Of a stretch of DNA of 64,000 bases, positions 46,284-56,261 are shown in pieces. Every line of letters begins with the position of its first letter. The first letter of the stretch is position 1. The notes beneath the pieces are model-generated. The model was not told where the DNA came from. It did not search any database and saw only the letters and a list, made by a program, of their open reading frames with translations. The DNA is from Acidobacteria bacterium UBA2994 (GTDB lineage: Bacteria; Acidobacteriota; Vicinamibacteria; Vicinamibacterales; UBA8438): positions 101,868 to 165,867 of the forward strand of contig DEAA01000044.1 of NCBI GenBank assembly GCA_002346545.1, written 5' to 3'. The translations under genes were made by a program, and so were the position numbers.

Positions 46284-48110
46284 ATGATCTCTGCACCCTT
46301 GGATCCAGCCTCGCTCTACCACAACCGCCTTGCGGAACGGCAGGCTGAAGCTCGCGCCCTCGACGCACAGGCGGATCGGATAGGCACCGGACGGCTGGTA
46401 ACGTTCCTGAGCGGAGTGGCCCTGGGCTGGGTCACCATCGGACCGGAGTGGCTGTCGCCGGGGTGGCTAGTGGCGCCTGCAGCAGTGTTTGTCGGCCTGG
46501 TGGTGGCCCACGACCGAGTCCTGCTCTCACGAGACCGGGTACGGCGGGCCGTGTCGTGGTACGAGCGGGGACTCGCCCGAATCGATGACAGCTGGCCGGG
46601 ACAGAGCCCCGGCGGGGACCACTTCGTCGACCCGGACCACCTGTACGCCCAAGATCTTGACCTATTCGGTGACGGTTCGCTCTTCCAACTGCTCTGCACC
46701 GCTCAGACCCAGGGCGGCGAACAAACCCTGGCCGACTGGCTCACCTGCCCGGCTGGGGTTGACGAGGTGCGGCTCAGGCAGGAGGCGGCCATCGAGCTCC
46801 AGCCGAACGCGCTTCTCCGCGAACGGCTCGCGACCGCCGGTACGGCGGCTCGAGAGACAGTCCATCCCGCCGCGCTCAAGGCCTGGGCCGTGGCGCCCCA
46901 AGCGGTCTCCGGCCTGTGGACACGCCTCTTGGCGGTAGGTATCTCCCTGCTGGTGCCAGCGACCATCTTTGCCTGGAACGAAGGCGCGCCGGTGCTGGCG
47001 CCCATCGCCGCCTTGCTCACCCTGGGGGTGTTCGCCAGGCGGTGGGCCGGAGTGACCACCCGGATCATGGCAGGCGCGAGCGCTCCGGCGGCGGAGCTGA
47101 CCGTGCTGGGCGACGTGAGCGCCGTAATCCGCACAGAAAGCTACGAGGCCGCCCGCCTCCAGGCGCTTGCCCACAGCCTTGAGACCGCGGACGGGGATGT
47201 GGGCGAAGCAGCCCGAAGCCTGCGAAAGCTCGTGGAACTCCACGACTGGCAACGCAACATCCTGTTCGCACCGCTGGCGGCGCTGCTGTGCTGGCAGCTG
47301 CATCTGGCCTATGCGGTCGAGGCCTGGCGCGCCCGACATGGCGGCCAGGTCGCCGGCTGGCTCGGACACCTAGGCGAAATGGAAGCACTGGCCGCGCTAG
47401 GGACCTACGCCTTCGAGCACCCGGACGACCCGTTTCCAGAGGTGGCTGAAACAGACGGGGTGCCGCACTACGAGGCTACCGCACTCACCCACCCGCTGCT
47501 CCCCTCGGCAGCCGCGGTGGCCAACGACGTTAGCCTGGGCGCAGCGCCTCGGGTTCTGATCGTGAGCGGGTCGAACATGTCTGGGAAGACGACGTTCCTC
47601 CGCAGCATCGGGGTCAGCGTGGTAATGGCTCTGATGGGAGCACCGGTCCGCGCCCGACACCTCCGTGTCTCACCACTCGCGATCGGCGCAACGCTCAGGA
47701 TCGAGGACTCCCTGCAGGCGGGCCGCTCTCGGTTCTATACCGAGGTGCTGCGCCTCGGGCAGGTTGTAGCCCAGGCCCGTTCGGAGCCAACTCTCTTCCT
47801 ATTCGACGAGCTGCTCCACGGCACCAACTCGCACGACCGAACAGAGGGCGCCCGCGGACTGCTCGACTCGCTCCTACGGCGCGACACCATCGGCCTAGTT
47901 ACCACCCATGACCTGGCACTAGCCGAGATCGGTGACCAATTCGCTCCGGCAGCGAGCAACGTGCACTTCGATGACCTACTAGTGAACCTGGAGATGCGGT
48001 TCGACTATCGGCTCAAACCGGGACCGGTCACGCGGAGCAACGCCCTCGCTATTATGCGCGCCGTCGGCCTCGACATCCCGGTAGCGGAACCGCCTGACCC
48101 GGAGGCATGA
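46284..48110 (+). CDS. Membrane-associated MutS-like ATPase
   Basis: 608 residues. C-terminal MutS domain V: Walker A GSNMSGKTT (429-437), FDELLHGTNSHDR as Walker B/signature, and TTHDLAL. The mismatch-binding domain I is absent. The N-terminal part instead has hydrophobic helices (about 36-80, 207-245 and 327-350), so it is a membrane-linked MutS-family protein and unlikely to act in standard mismatch repair. Seven bases separate it from the next gene. Confidence 0.85.
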   Translation: MISAPLDPASLYHNRLAERQAEARALDAQADRIGTGRLVTFLSGVALGWVTIGPEWLSPGWLVAPAAVFVGLVVAHDRVLLSRDRVRRAVSWYERGLARIDDSWPGQSPGGDHFVDPDHLYAQDLDLFGDGSLFQLLCTAQTQGGEQTLADWLTCPAGVDEVRLRQEAAIELQPNALLRERLATAGTAARETVHPAALKAWAVAPQAVSGLWTRLLAVGISLLVPATIFAWNEGAPVLAPIAALLTLGVFARRWAGVTTRIMAGASAPAAELTVLGDVSAVIRTESYEAARLQALAHSLETADGDVGEAARSLRKLVELHDWQRNILFAPLAALLCWQLHLAYAVEAWRARHGGQVAGWLGHLGEMEALAALGTYAFEHPDDPFPEVAETDGVPHYEATALTHPLLPSAAAVANDVSLGAAPRVLIVSGSNMSGKTTFLRSIGVSVVMALMGAPVRARHLRVSPLAIGATLRIEDSLQAGRSRFYTEVLRLGQVVAQARSEPTLFLFDELLHGTNSHDRTEGARGLLDSLLRRDTIGLVTTHDLALAEIGDQFAPAASNVHFDDLLVNLEMRFDYRLKPGPVTRSNALAIMRAVGLDIPVAEPPDPEA

Positions 48111-48116
48111 TAGGGC

Positions 48117-49046
48117 GTGACGATGGGCAGGCGACAAGGAGAGACAGGCGCCGGACGCATGCTGGCCGCCCTCGTGCTCGCCACTGCGACGCTCGCACTT
48201 CCGTCCATCGTCTCGGCGCAGCCCACCCTCGACCTGGTCCTCTCCCGGACCACGGCCTATGTCAAGCGGTTCGTCGAGCAGCTCTCCACGGTCGTGATGG
48301 AAGAAGACTACCGCCAGAGCTTCTTCTCAGGGGGGCGCAGTAACCCTACCCGCTTGCGGCTGGTGTCCGAGTTCCTGCTGCTGCGGCTCGACGACGCGGC
48401 GTGGGTCGGGTTCCGCGAAGTCTACGAGGTGAACGGCCGGCGCGTTCGTGACCGGCAAGACCGTCTGGTGTCGCTCTTCGCGGGTAATACCGCCCAGGCG
48501 CTGGAACAAGCCCGACGCATCTCTGAAGAGAGCGCCCGCTACAACATCGGGTCGACCAGCCGAACGATGAACGTGCCAACTTACGCCCTTTATTTCCTCC
48601 ACCCGGCCAACATCACCCGGTTCGAGTTCGAGGCCGACGGTGAGAACTGTGCAGACCAGCGCGGGGCGTGGCGGATCCGGTTTGAAGAGGTAACGTTCCC
48701 GACCTTAACCCGCGGCCTGCAGGGTATCGACCTACCCGCAGACGGGCACATCTGCGTGGACCCGGCTACGGGTCGCATCCTGAAGACCGCGCTGGCACTG
48801 CACCACCCGGGGCTAGGCACACGCCCGGCCACCGAAGTCAGCGCCACGGTCCGGTTTGGCGCGGCCTCTGACCTCGAGCTCTGGGTCCCTGTGGAAATGC
48901 GCGAGAGCTACTGGGAAGCGGGCAGCCGGCGCCGCACCAACAGTACCGCCACCTACCGTGACTTCCGTCAGTTCCAGACCGGAGGGCGTTTAGTCGACGT
49001 CCAGGAAAACCCCGAAACGCCCGCCGCGCAGACGAATCCACAGTAA
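48117..49046 (+). CDS. Secreted hypothetical protein
   Basis: 309 residues. GTG at 48117 or ATG at 48123; signal peptide ends at IVSAQ (about residue 35). Then a mixed alpha/beta protein (TTAYVKRFVEQLSTVVMEEDYRQ; FREVYEVNGRRVRDRQDR; YALYFLHPANITRFEFEADG). Its second half resembles outer-membrane-directed, acidobacterial-style secreted proteins of unknown function. It follows the MutS-like gene closely and may be cotranscribed. Confidence 0.7.
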   Translation: MTMGRRQGETGAGRMLAALVLATATLALPSIVSAQPTLDLVLSRTTAYVKRFVEQLSTVVMEEDYRQSFFSGGRSNPTRLRLVSEFLLLRLDDAAWVGFREVYEVNGRRVRDRQDRLVSLFAGNTAQALEQARRISEESARYNIGSTSRTMNVPTYALYFLHPANITRFEFEADGENCADQRGAWRIRFEEVTFPTLTRGLQGIDLPADGHICVDPATGRILKTALALHHPGLGTRPATEVSATVRFGAASDLELWVPVEMRESYWEAGSRRRTNSTATYRDFRQFQTGGRLVDVQENPETPAAQTNPQ

Positions 49047-49094
49047 GCTACGTTCTCGTCCCGACCTGGACCACACACGACCGAAGAGGAACCC

Positions 49095-50579
49095 GTGTCT
49101 ACACCAACCGCGACAATCACATCGCTGGACTCCACACTGCTCCGCGACCAGTGCTACATCGGTGGCGTCTGGCGGGCCGCCCGGAGCGGCCGCACCTTCG
49201 CGGTGACCAATCCGGCCAACGGCGATCAGGTGGGCGAAGTGCCCGACTGCGAACCGGCTGACGTGGAAACCGCCATCGCCGCCGCGGTCAACGCCTTCGA
49301 CGACTGGAGACAGCGGCCCGCGGGTGAGCGCGCAGCGTTGCTGGACGGCTGGGCCCGTCTCATGTACGCGCATCAAGCGGACCTAGCGCATCTGATGACG
49401 CTCGAGCAGGGCAAGCCGCTGGCCGAGTCTAGTGGCGAGGTGGGCTACGCCGCGCAGTTTCTGGAGTGGTTTGCCGAAGAGGGCAAGCGCGCCTATGGTG
49501 AGGTAATTCCGGCTCCCCGGCGCGGTCAGCACATCCTGGTGTTGCGGCAGGCGATCGGGGTCACGGCCGCGATCACGCCGTGGAACTTCCCAGCCGCGAT
49601 GATCACTCGGAAGGCCGGAGCAGCGCTCGCCGCCGGCTGCCCCATGATCGTCAAGCCGGCCGAGGGTACGCCGTTAACGGCGCTGGCGGTTGCTAGTCTA
49701 GGCGAACAGGCCGGGATCCCGGCCGGGGTGTTCTCTGTAGTGACCGGTCTGGACGCCGCCACGATCGGCCGCACCCTGACCGAAAGCGCGGACATCCGAG
49801 CCCTGAGCTTCACCGGGTCGACTGAGGTGGGCCGCAAGCTCATGGCGCAGTGCGCCACCCACGTCACCAAGCTGTCGCTCGAGCTGGGCGGCAACGCGCC
49901 GTTCATCGTCTTCGACGACGCCGACCTCGACGCGGCAGTGGCCGGCGCGATGGCCTCGAAGTTCCGAAACACCGGCCAGACCTGCGTGTGCGCCAACCGT
50001 TTCCTGGTGCAGGACGGCGTCCACGACGCCTTCGTGGCCAAGTTCCGCTCCGCCATGGAGGAGCTGTTGGTCGGCAACGGTATGGACGAGGGCGTGACCC
50101 AAACCGCGCTGATCGACCAGCAGGCAGTAGACAAGGTCACGGCACACGTCGCAGACGCCGTCGCGCAGGGTGCCTCGGTTGAGTTGGGCGGTGCGCCCCA
50201 CAAACTGGGGGGGACTTACTTTCAGCCGACGCTGCTGACCGGCGTCCAGCCATCCATGCGGTGTGCGCGGGAGGAAACGTTCGGCCCGGTGTCGTCGGTC
50301 ATCCGCTTCGAGACCGAGGCCGACGCCATCCGACTGGCCAACGACACCGAGTATGGTCTAGCAGCGTACTTCTACAGCCGGGACATCGACCGCATCTGGC
50401 GCGTGGCCGAACAAATCGAAACAGGAATCGTAGGGGTGAACGAAGGGATCATCTCGACCCCGGTGGCGCCCTTTGGCGGTGTCAAGGCCTCGGGGATCGG
50501 CCGGGAAGGTTCACGCCACGGGCTCGACGAGTACACGGAGCTGAAGTATCTCTGTATGAGCCCGACCACATCCGGCTGA
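49095..50579 (+). CDS. gabD: NAD(P)-dependent succinate-semialdehyde dehydrogenase family
   Basis: 494 residues, GTG start after GAAGAGGAA. Cys297 (GQTCVCANR) and Glu263 (LELGGNAPF) are the catalytic pair of the aldehyde dehydrogenase fold; FTGSTEVGRKL and PWNFPAAMI are cofactor-binding segments. Best resemblance is to GabD-type enzymes that oxidise succinate semialdehyde to succinate; other aldehydes are possible. A 16-base palindrome spans its stop codon (50572-50587). Confidence 0.9.
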   Translation: MSTPTATITSLDSTLLRDQCYIGGVWRAARSGRTFAVTNPANGDQVGEVPDCEPADVETAIAAAVNAFDDWRQRPAGERAALLDGWARLMYAHQADLAHLMTLEQGKPLAESSGEVGYAAQFLEWFAEEGKRAYGEVIPAPRRGQHILVLRQAIGVTAAITPWNFPAAMITRKAGAALAAGCPMIVKPAEGTPLTALAVASLGEQAGIPAGVFSVVTGLDAATIGRTLTESADIRALSFTGSTEVGRKLMAQCATHVTKLSLELGGNAPFIVFDDADLDAAVAGAMASKFRNTGQTCVCANRFLVQDGVHDAFVAKFRSAMEELLVGNGMDEGVTQTALIDQQAVDKVTAHVADAVAQGASVELGGAPHKLGGTYFQPTLLTGVQPSMRCAREETFGPVSSVIRFETEADAIRLANDTEYGLAAYFYSRDIDRIWRVAEQIETGIVGVNEGIISTPVAPFGGVKASGIGREGSRHGLDEYTELKYLCMSPTTSG

Positions 50580-50587
50580 TCAGCCGG
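50572..50587. repeat. 16-base palindrome across gabD stop
   Basis: CCGGCTGATCAGCCGG is a perfect palindrome containing the gabD TGA. It could form a short hairpin at the transcript end; no T tract follows. Confidence 0.6.
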
Positions 50588-50640
50588 GTAAGCGTGATCC
50601 GGCTCCTGTTGTCTGAAGCCAAGTAAAGGAGACCAAGAAC

Positions 50641-51189
50641 ATGAAACGCGGAGTCTTGTTCGTCGTCGGATTGAGCCTGGTGGCCACGGGCGCCTTTGCC
50701 CAGAACCAGGCTGCCATCGACAAGGCGCTGATGGCGGCGCCGAATCGCGCCAAGGAAGGCGCTGGCGTCATCAGCTGGAACGCCAGCGGCAACCGGGTGG
50801 TGCTCAAGGAGAGCACCAACGGCATGGTCTGCTACGACCGCTCAGACAACCCCGGCACGCGGCCCTTTGCGGTGCAGTGCACCGACCAGGGCAACCTCGA
50901 CCGGGCCGAGCAGACGCTGAAAGCATATGCGGACGGCGGCGACCGGCAATCAGGCCAGAAGCTGCTAGACGCCATGGAAGAGAACGGCACCAGGATCGCG
51001 CCGATCTACGGGTCGCTCTGGCACACCATGAACGGAGACGACGCCGCCAGCGCCGGCACCCACATCACCATCGCCGTGCCCGGCGCCACCGCTGCCGACC
51101 TCGGCATCCCAGAAGGCAACAGCGCGACGCTGATGTGGATCATGGACGCTGGCACCTCCACCGCCCACTTGATGCTTCCGGGACGGTAG
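50641..51189 (+). CDS. Secreted hypothetical protein
   Basis: 182 residues. Strong ribosome site (AAAGGAGA). Signal peptide ends at GAFAQ (about 20). The mature part has GNRVVLKESTNGMVCYDRS and a C-terminal region ending in TLMWIMDAGTSTAHLML. Two Cys (near 63 and 80) may form a disulfide. Not recognised beyond a conserved secreted-protein look. Confidence 0.68.
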   Translation: MKRGVLFVVGLSLVATGAFAQNQAAIDKALMAAPNRAKEGAGVISWNASGNRVVLKESTNGMVCYDRSDNPGTRPFAVQCTDQGNLDRAEQTLKAYADGGDRQSGQKLLDAMEENGTRIAPIYGSLWHTMNGDDAASAGTHITIAVPGATAADLGIPEGNSATLMWIMDAGTSTAHLMLPGR

Positions 51190-51240
51190 GGTAACGGAGG
51201 CTAGCGGTCGCGCCAGGGTGCACGCGGAGGGACGGCCCGT

Positions 51241-52038
51241 TCAGCCTCGGGCAGCCTTCAACATCTCGACGAGGGCGGTCCGAACCTCCCGCGTGGTCGA
51301 CATCTCGACCGGGAACGCGACCCGCACCGGTCGCGGTCCGTCCGGTGTGATCGCCGACATCTCGAACCCGTAGCGATCCACCCCGGTCATGCTGGCCTCG
51401 GCAATGCCGCTCGCTCGTGAATAGGCGTTGCAGTAGAGCGGCAGCGCATCAGCATGGTCGTCGTTCATGTGGGCGATGATGCCAGCGGCCGCCGAGGCGA
51501 GCGGGTCCGGCTCCGCCGCATGCCAGTCGGCCGCCTCGACCCACGACATTCGGCCATAGCCGCCGATATAGCGCACCGACATCACGCGCAGTTTCCAGAA
51601 CGCGAAGTCACCAAAATCCACGTAATACGCTGCGTTGGGATGGGTGGCGAGAAATGCCTCACGCTCCGCTCCGCTGTCTTCAGCGACCCGGGAGCACGGC
51701 CCGAGCAGAGTCACCCGCCCGTTGGCCAGCGGATCCTCCTGCTCCCGTTCGGCCACCAGCAGCGAGGCGCGCTCGTCGTGCTGGAGGTTCCGGGTATGCT
51801 CGGCCATCGTGCTCACGAGAAACACCGGGTCGCCGGCGTCGAAGGCCATGGTCACGAACGAACCGTACGGATAACCCTCGGGGTCGGTGGAGAGTGTCGC
51901 GAGCGTACCGGTCGTGAGACGGGCCGCTAGCGTCCGTGCCCGCTCGGCGTGCGACGGGGTCGGAATATTGGGATCATAGAGCGGCTCGGCCGAAGCCGGC
52001 ACAGGGCGCGCGTGGACCGAGTCGTCAGAGGAGGACAC
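51241..52038 (-). CDS. HugZ-like FMN-binding protein with DUF2470 domain
   Basis: 265 residues. N-terminal pyridoxamine-oxidase-like split barrel (about 30-165; ATLSTDPEGYPYGS, LLGPCSRV) and a C-terminal DUF2470 (IIAHMNDDHADAL). This fusion matches HugZ-type proteins; some degrade heme, others are of unknown activity, so heme degradation is inferred. Its 5' end overlaps the YvlD-like gene by 14 bases. Confidence 0.87.
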   Translation of the reverse strand: MSSSDDSVHARPVPASAEPLYDPNIPTPSHAERARTLAARLTTGTLATLSTDPEGYPYGSFVTMAFDAGDPVFLVSTMAEHTRNLQHDERASLLVAEREQEDPLANGRVTLLGPCSRVAEDSGAEREAFLATHPNAAYYVDFGDFAFWKLRVMSVRYIGGYGRMSWVEAADWHAAEPDPLASAAAGIIAHMNDDHADALPLYCNAYSRASGIAEASMTGVDRYGFEMSAITPDGPRPVRVAFPVEMSTTREVRTALVEMLKAARG

Positions 52039-52360
52039 CTAGCAACACCTTTCCTGCCGTGAGCAGCAGCGCCATCAGGAACGTCATCCCGAGCGAGGAG
52101 ATCTCGAAATCCTCGATGAGCCGGTCAGTCAGCCACAGAAGAAACGCGTTGATCACCAAGCCGAACAGCCCCAGGGTCAGCAGCATGGGGATGAAGGCAA
52201 TCAGCGCGAGCAGCCAGAAGAGCAGGTAATTCAGGAGCCCGTAGACCAGGGCGACCGTCATGGCGGTCCCGAAGGTTTTGACCCGGACTCCGGGCAAAAG
52301 CTCGGCCAGCACCCAGAGCAGGCCGGACATGACCAGCACGTCGACGAACAGAGCAGACAC
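52025..52360 (-). CDS. YvlD-like (phage holin 4 superfamily) membrane protein
   Basis: 111 residues, four hydrophobic segments with the typical LNYLLFWLLALIAFIPMLLTLGLFGLVINAFLLW arrangement of PF04020. These chromosomal proteins are not phage holins; their role is unclear. Start at 52360, and its stop lies inside the HugZ-like gene (14-base overlap), so the two are coupled. Confidence 0.86.
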   Translation of the reverse strand: MSALFVDVLVMSGLLWVLAELLPGVRVKTFGTAMTVALVYGLLNYLLFWLLALIAFIPMLLTLGLFGLVINAFLLWLTDRLIEDFEISSLGMTFLMALLLTAGKVLLGVLL

Positions 52361-52386
52361 GATGCACGCTCCCGACGGCGAGACGA

Positions 52387-52411
52387 CCGGGCCCGCCCCG
52401 AGCGGGCCCGG
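52387..52411. terminator. GC-rich hairpin between DUF2911 and YvlD-like genes
   Basis: Perfect 10-bp stem, CCGGGCCCGC (52387-52396) and its complement (52402-52411), with a 5-base loop. No T tract follows on either strand, so termination would be weak or Rho-assisted. Confidence 0.4.
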
Positions 52412-52450
52412 CCACCAGGTATGCGAGTGCGCCGCCGTCCAGGCGGGGCG

Positions 52451-53074
52451 CTAGTTGGCGACCTGGAACGGGATGGTCGCGATCTTAGTGTCCCACCAGA
52501 CGGTGAGGTTCCCGCCCTGCTGGCTCATATCGGTGAACGTGATGATCAGCTGGTCTGCGCTGACCGGATGCTCACTGATCGTCATCTCGGCCCGTAGGGC
52601 GTCCAAGTCCGTCGTGTAGCCGTAACCGCCCCAGACTGCGTTCGGCGTCTCTTCCCGGAAGCTCTGCTTGGCGCCCAGGTTCGAAAAGACGAGCGTCCAG
52701 CCGTCAGCAGAGAGGTCGATGAACATGCTGTACTCACCGGCCGCCAGCGACTTGCCATCGAACACCAGGTCCGCTTCGGTGTTGATCCGGGTGGTAACGT
52801 CGGCGCCAACCCGCCAGATGGGCGCACCAGCGTAGATCCGCGTCGCGTAGTCGTCACCCTCGCCGAACATCTGCCCGTTGCGCCCACGAAGAATGGGGCG
52901 ACCATAGGTGATCTCAATCCAGTTCCCACCGCTGTATCGACCCTCATCGTTGAAGCTCCCGCCGACCTGGGTCGAGGCCTGGCCGCGAGGGCTCGCGGGG
53001 CGGTCCTGCGCCTCGGCGATGCTCGCCACCAGAACCACCGCCAACACGCCGAGTCCGATCTTCGTCATCCGCAT
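52451..53074 (-). CDS. Secreted DUF2911 protein
   Basis: 207 residues from the ATG at 53074, which follows GAGGAG; an earlier ATG (53089) overlaps that ribosome site. Signal peptide ends at IAEAQ. DUF2911 hallmarks: ITYGRPILRGRNG, APIWRVGADVTT, AAGEYSMFI, and the terminal NLTVWWDTKIATIPF. Function of the family is unknown. Confidence 0.88.
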   Translation of the reverse strand: MRMTKIGLGVLAVVLVASIAEAQDRPASPRGQASTQVGGSFNDEGRYSGGNWIEITYGRPILRGRNGQMFGEGDDYATRIYAGAPIWRVGADVTTRINTEADLVFDGKSLAAGEYSMFIDLSADGWTLVFSNLGAKQSFREETPNAVWGGYGYTTDLDALRAEMTISEHPVSADQLIITFTDMSQQGGNLTVWWDTKIATIPFQVAN

Positions 53075-53134
53075 CCTTTTTCTCCTCATAAGACGAACCG
53101 CCTGTTCCAGAGACCGCTATTCTCGCCCTACCGT

Positions 53135-54778
53135 TTACGACCGGGTCAAAGTGACAGGTCGAGTTTCCATGAGTGGTGTGAAGAAGTCGTTACCCTTGTC
53201 GTCGATGACGATGAATGCGGGAAAGTCTTCGACCTCGATCCTCCAAATCGCCTCCATTCCCAGCTCCGGATACTCGTGCACCTCGACCTTCTTGATGCTG
53301 TGGTCGGCGAGACGGGCCGCCGGGCCACCGATCGACCCGAGATAGAACCCGCCATGACGCCCGCACGCCTCGCGGACGGCGGCCGAACGATTCCCTTTTG
53401 CCAGCATCACCATGCTGCCGCCCCGGCTCTGGAACAGATCGACATACGAATCCATCCGTCCGGCCGTAGTCGGACCAAACGAGCCAGACGGACGCCCTTC
53501 GGGACGCTTAGCCGGTCCGGCGTAGTAGATCGGGTGGTCCTTGAAGTACTGCGGCAGATCTTCACCCTGCTCAAGACGCTCTTTGAGCTTCGCGTGCGCA
53601 ATGTCGCGCGCCACGATCACCGGCCCACGGAGCGACAGTCGCGTGGCAACCGGGTACCGACTGAGCTCGGCCAGGATCTCCGGCATCGGGCGGTTCAGAT
53701 CAACACGCACGACCTCACCCTCGAGTTCGTCCGGCGTAACTTCGGGCATGAAGCGGGCAGGGTTCTCCTCGAGCTCCTCGAGAAACACCCCGTCGCGCGT
53801 GATCTTGGCTATCGCCTGCCGGTCGGCCGAGCAGGACACCCCAAGGCCGATCGGGCACGAGGCCCCATGCCGCGGCAACCGGATGACCCGTACGTCGTGG
53901 GCGAAGTACTTGCCCCCAAACTGGGCACCGATCCCGATGTTGCGGCAGATGTCGAAGATCTGCTGCTCGAGCTCGAGATCGCGGAACGCCCGACCATGTT
54001 CGTTCCCACTGGACGGCAGCGAATCCAGGTAGTGGGTACTGGCCAGCTTGACGGTCTTGAGCGTGAACTCGGCCGAAGGACCCCCGATGACGAGCGCGAG
54101 GTGGTACGGCGGGCACGCAGCGGTACCGATGCTCCGCATCTTCTCCTCGGCAAACGCGAGCAGCGACTTCGGGTTCAACAGCGCCTTGGTTTCCTGATAC
54201 AAAAACGACTTATTGGCCGAGCCGCCGCCCTTGGCAATGAACAACAGCTCGTACTCGTCGCCCGGCTCCGCATACAGCTCGATCTGCGCCGGGAGGTTCG
54301 AGCCGGTGTTCTTCTCGGTGTACATGTCGAGCGGAGCCATCTGCGAATAGCGAAGGTTCCGCTGGTCGTAGGCGTCGAACACCCCTTGTGACAACGCCTC
54401 GGCATCGTCTCCGGCCGTCACAACGTTCTGCCCTTTGTGTCCGATCACAATCGCGGTACCAGTGTCCTGACAGCCCGGAAGCACCCGTCCCGCCGCGATG
54501 TTCGCGTTTCGGAGCAGTTCGAGCGCCACGAAACGGTCATTGGCCGACGATTCCGGGTCGTCGAGAATAGACCGCAACTGGGCCAGGTGCGACGCCCGCA
54601 GGAGGTGGGCGATGTCGTCGAACGCCGTGCGGGCCACGAGCCGGAGCACGTCAGGGTCAACCACGAGCAGCTCGCGTCCGTTCATCGAGGTGGTGGATAC
54701 CCCGTCGGTCGTGAGCTGCCGGTACTCGGTCTGGTCCGGTCCAAGTTCGAACAGTGGTTGATAGTGAAAGTCGGCCAT
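53135..54778 (-). CDS. fumA: Class I (4Fe-4S) fumarate hydratase, FumA/FumB type
   Basis: 547 residues from ATG 54778 (GTG 54784 possible). Interconverts fumarate and malate. Iron-sulfur ligands: Cys103 (GCQDTGT), Cys222 (AACPPYH) and Cys316 (GVSCSADR). Long segments match the enterobacterial enzyme closely, including [16 protein letters not shown] and [20 protein letters not shown], and total length differs by only one residue. Oxygen-sensitive cluster, cytoplasmic. No operon partner. Confidence 0.95.
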   Translation of the reverse strand: MADFHYQPLFELGPDQTEYRQLTTDGVSTTSMNGRELLVVDPDVLRLVARTAFDDIAHLLRASHLAQLRSILDDPESSANDRFVALELLRNANIAAGRVLPGCQDTGTAIVIGHKGQNVVTAGDDAEALSQGVFDAYDQRNLRYSQMAPLDMYTEKNTGSNLPAQIELYAEPGDEYELLFIAKGGGSANKSFLYQETKALLNPKSLLAFAEEKMRSIGTAACPPYHLALVIGGPSAEFTLKTVKLASTHYLDSLPSSGNEHGRAFRDLELEQQIFDICRNIGIGAQFGGKYFAHDVRVIRLPRHGASCPIGLGVSCSADRQAIAKITRDGVFLEELEENPARFMPEVTPDELEGEVVRVDLNRPMPEILAELSRYPVATRLSLRGPVIVARDIAHAKLKERLEQGEDLPQYFKDHPIYYAGPAKRPEGRPSGSFGPTTAGRMDSYVDLFQSRGGSMVMLAKGNRSAAVREACGRHGGFYLGSIGGPAARLADHSIKKVEVHEYPELGMEAIWRIEVEDFPAFIVIDDKGNDFFTPLMETRPVTLTRS

Positions 54779-54848
54779 GATCACTGTTTTGCGACGTTGC
54801 TGATCTGGAGTTAGGTCTCCACCCCGGCGCCGGAGGACGGTCTCTCAG

Positions 54849-54854
54849 TATAAT
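54849..54854 (+). promoter_or_regulatory. Candidate -10 TATAAT for the M48 gene
   Basis: TATAAT 36 bases before the ATG at 54891, in the divergent spacer with fumA. No matching -35 at 16-18 bases. Confidence 0.5.
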
Positions 54855-54890
54855 CTGGTCCGCGTCGCCACCTCCGAACTCCAAGCAGTC

Positions 54891-56153
54891 ATGTCCCTGA
54901 ACCTATACGCCCTGGTCGCGCTGACCGCGCTCCTGGGGGAGCTGGCGTTGACGGCGGTTGCCGGACTGCTCAACGTCCGGGCAATCTCCGGCGCGGTTCC
55001 GGACGAGTTTCGAGACGTCTTTGACCCGGATACCTATGCCCGGTCGCAGGCCTACACGAAAGCCCGGACCCGCCTCGACCTGATGCAGTCCGCGACCAGC
55101 CTCGCGGTACTGCTGGCCTTCTGGTTCGCGGGTGGATTCGGCTGGCTAGACGGGCTGGCGCGTTCGGCAGAACTGGGGTCAGTGGCTACGGGCCTGCTCT
55201 TCATCGGCGGGCTCACGTTCGGCTCGGCCGCGCTGGGGCTGCCGTTTCGGGTCTACGGAACATTCGTCGTCGAAGAACGATTCGGTTTCAACCGAACGAC
55301 CGCCGGCACCTTCGTGGCCGACCTAGTCAAAGGCCTCGTCCTGAGCGTCCTCCTGGGCGGAGCGCTGCTGGGAGCCATCCTGTTCTTCTTCGATTGGGCG
55401 GGCCCGCGTGCCTGGCTCTGGTGCTGGACGATCACCACGGTGTTCATGCTGGTAGCCCAGTTTGTGGCGCCTACCTGGATTCTGCCGCTCTTCAACACCT
55501 TCAGGCCCCTCGGCGAGGGAGAGCTAAAGACGGCCCTAGTCGACTACGCACGCTCCGTACGATTCCCGTTGAGCGAGATCTTCGTGGTCGACGGCTCACG
55601 CCGCTCCGCCAAGGCTAACGCCTTCTTCACCGGTTTCGGCGGCCGCAAGCGGATCGGGCTGTTCGACACCCTGGTGGACCAGCAGTCCACCTCGGAACTG
55701 GTCGCGGTGGTCGCCCACGAGGTCGGGCACTACAAACGCGGCCACCTACTGAAGGGCCTTCTGCTCCGTCTCGCCCACTCGGCGGTCCTCTTCTGGCTAC
55801 TGTCGCTGTTTCTTGACCGACAGGGTCTGTTCGACGCCTTCGGCGTCGCCGACCCATCGGTGCATGCCGGGCTCGTGCTCTTCGGGATGCTGTTTACGCC
55901 GATCGAGCTCGTCCTCTCACTGGTGGTCAACCGCTTCTCTCGTCGGTACGAATTCGAGGCGGACGCGTTCGCGGTCGAAACCACCGGACAGGCGGTGCCG
56001 CTGATCTCAGCGCTCAAGAAACTCTCGGCCGACAGCCTGTCGAACCTGACGCCACACCCGCTCCATGTGCTGCTGCGCTACTCCCATCCCCCAGTCCTAG
56101 AGCGCGTGGCCGCGCTCCGCGCCCTGGATCCGACACGACAGCCTGCGGGGTGA
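54891..56153 (+). CDS. M48 family (Ste24-like) membrane metallopeptidase
   Basis: 420 residues. Several membrane helices, zinc motif H276-E-V-G-H280 (VVAHEVGHYKRGHLL), downstream Glu in FEADAFAVE, and the CAAX-protease-like segment RVYGTFVVEERFGFNRTT. Probably inner-membrane proteolytic quality control. ATG start at 54891; no clear ribosome site, but a TATAAT lies upstream. Confidence 0.92.
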   Translation: MSLNLYALVALTALLGELALTAVAGLLNVRAISGAVPDEFRDVFDPDTYARSQAYTKARTRLDLMQSATSLAVLLAFWFAGGFGWLDGLARSAELGSVATGLLFIGGLTFGSAALGLPFRVYGTFVVEERFGFNRTTAGTFVADLVKGLVLSVLLGGALLGAILFFFDWAGPRAWLWCWTITTVFMLVAQFVAPTWILPLFNTFRPLGEGELKTALVDYARSVRFPLSEIFVVDGSRRSAKANAFFTGFGGRKRIGLFDTLVDQQSTSELVAVVAHEVGHYKRGHLLKGLLLRLAHSAVLFWLLSLFLDRQGLFDAFGVADPSVHAGLVLFGMLFTPIELVLSLVVNRFSRRYEFEADAFAVETTGQAVPLISALKKLSADSLSNLTPHPLHVLLRYSHPPVLERVAALRALDPTRQPAG

Positions 56154-56261
56154 GTCAGGCGACGGCCGGCTCTCGCGGCGCGCGAACCTGTCGATGGCGA
56201 GCGGGGCGCACGGGGCAACACCGGATCCCACGCCCATCGCCTCCTGGTGGGTAACGGCGGT

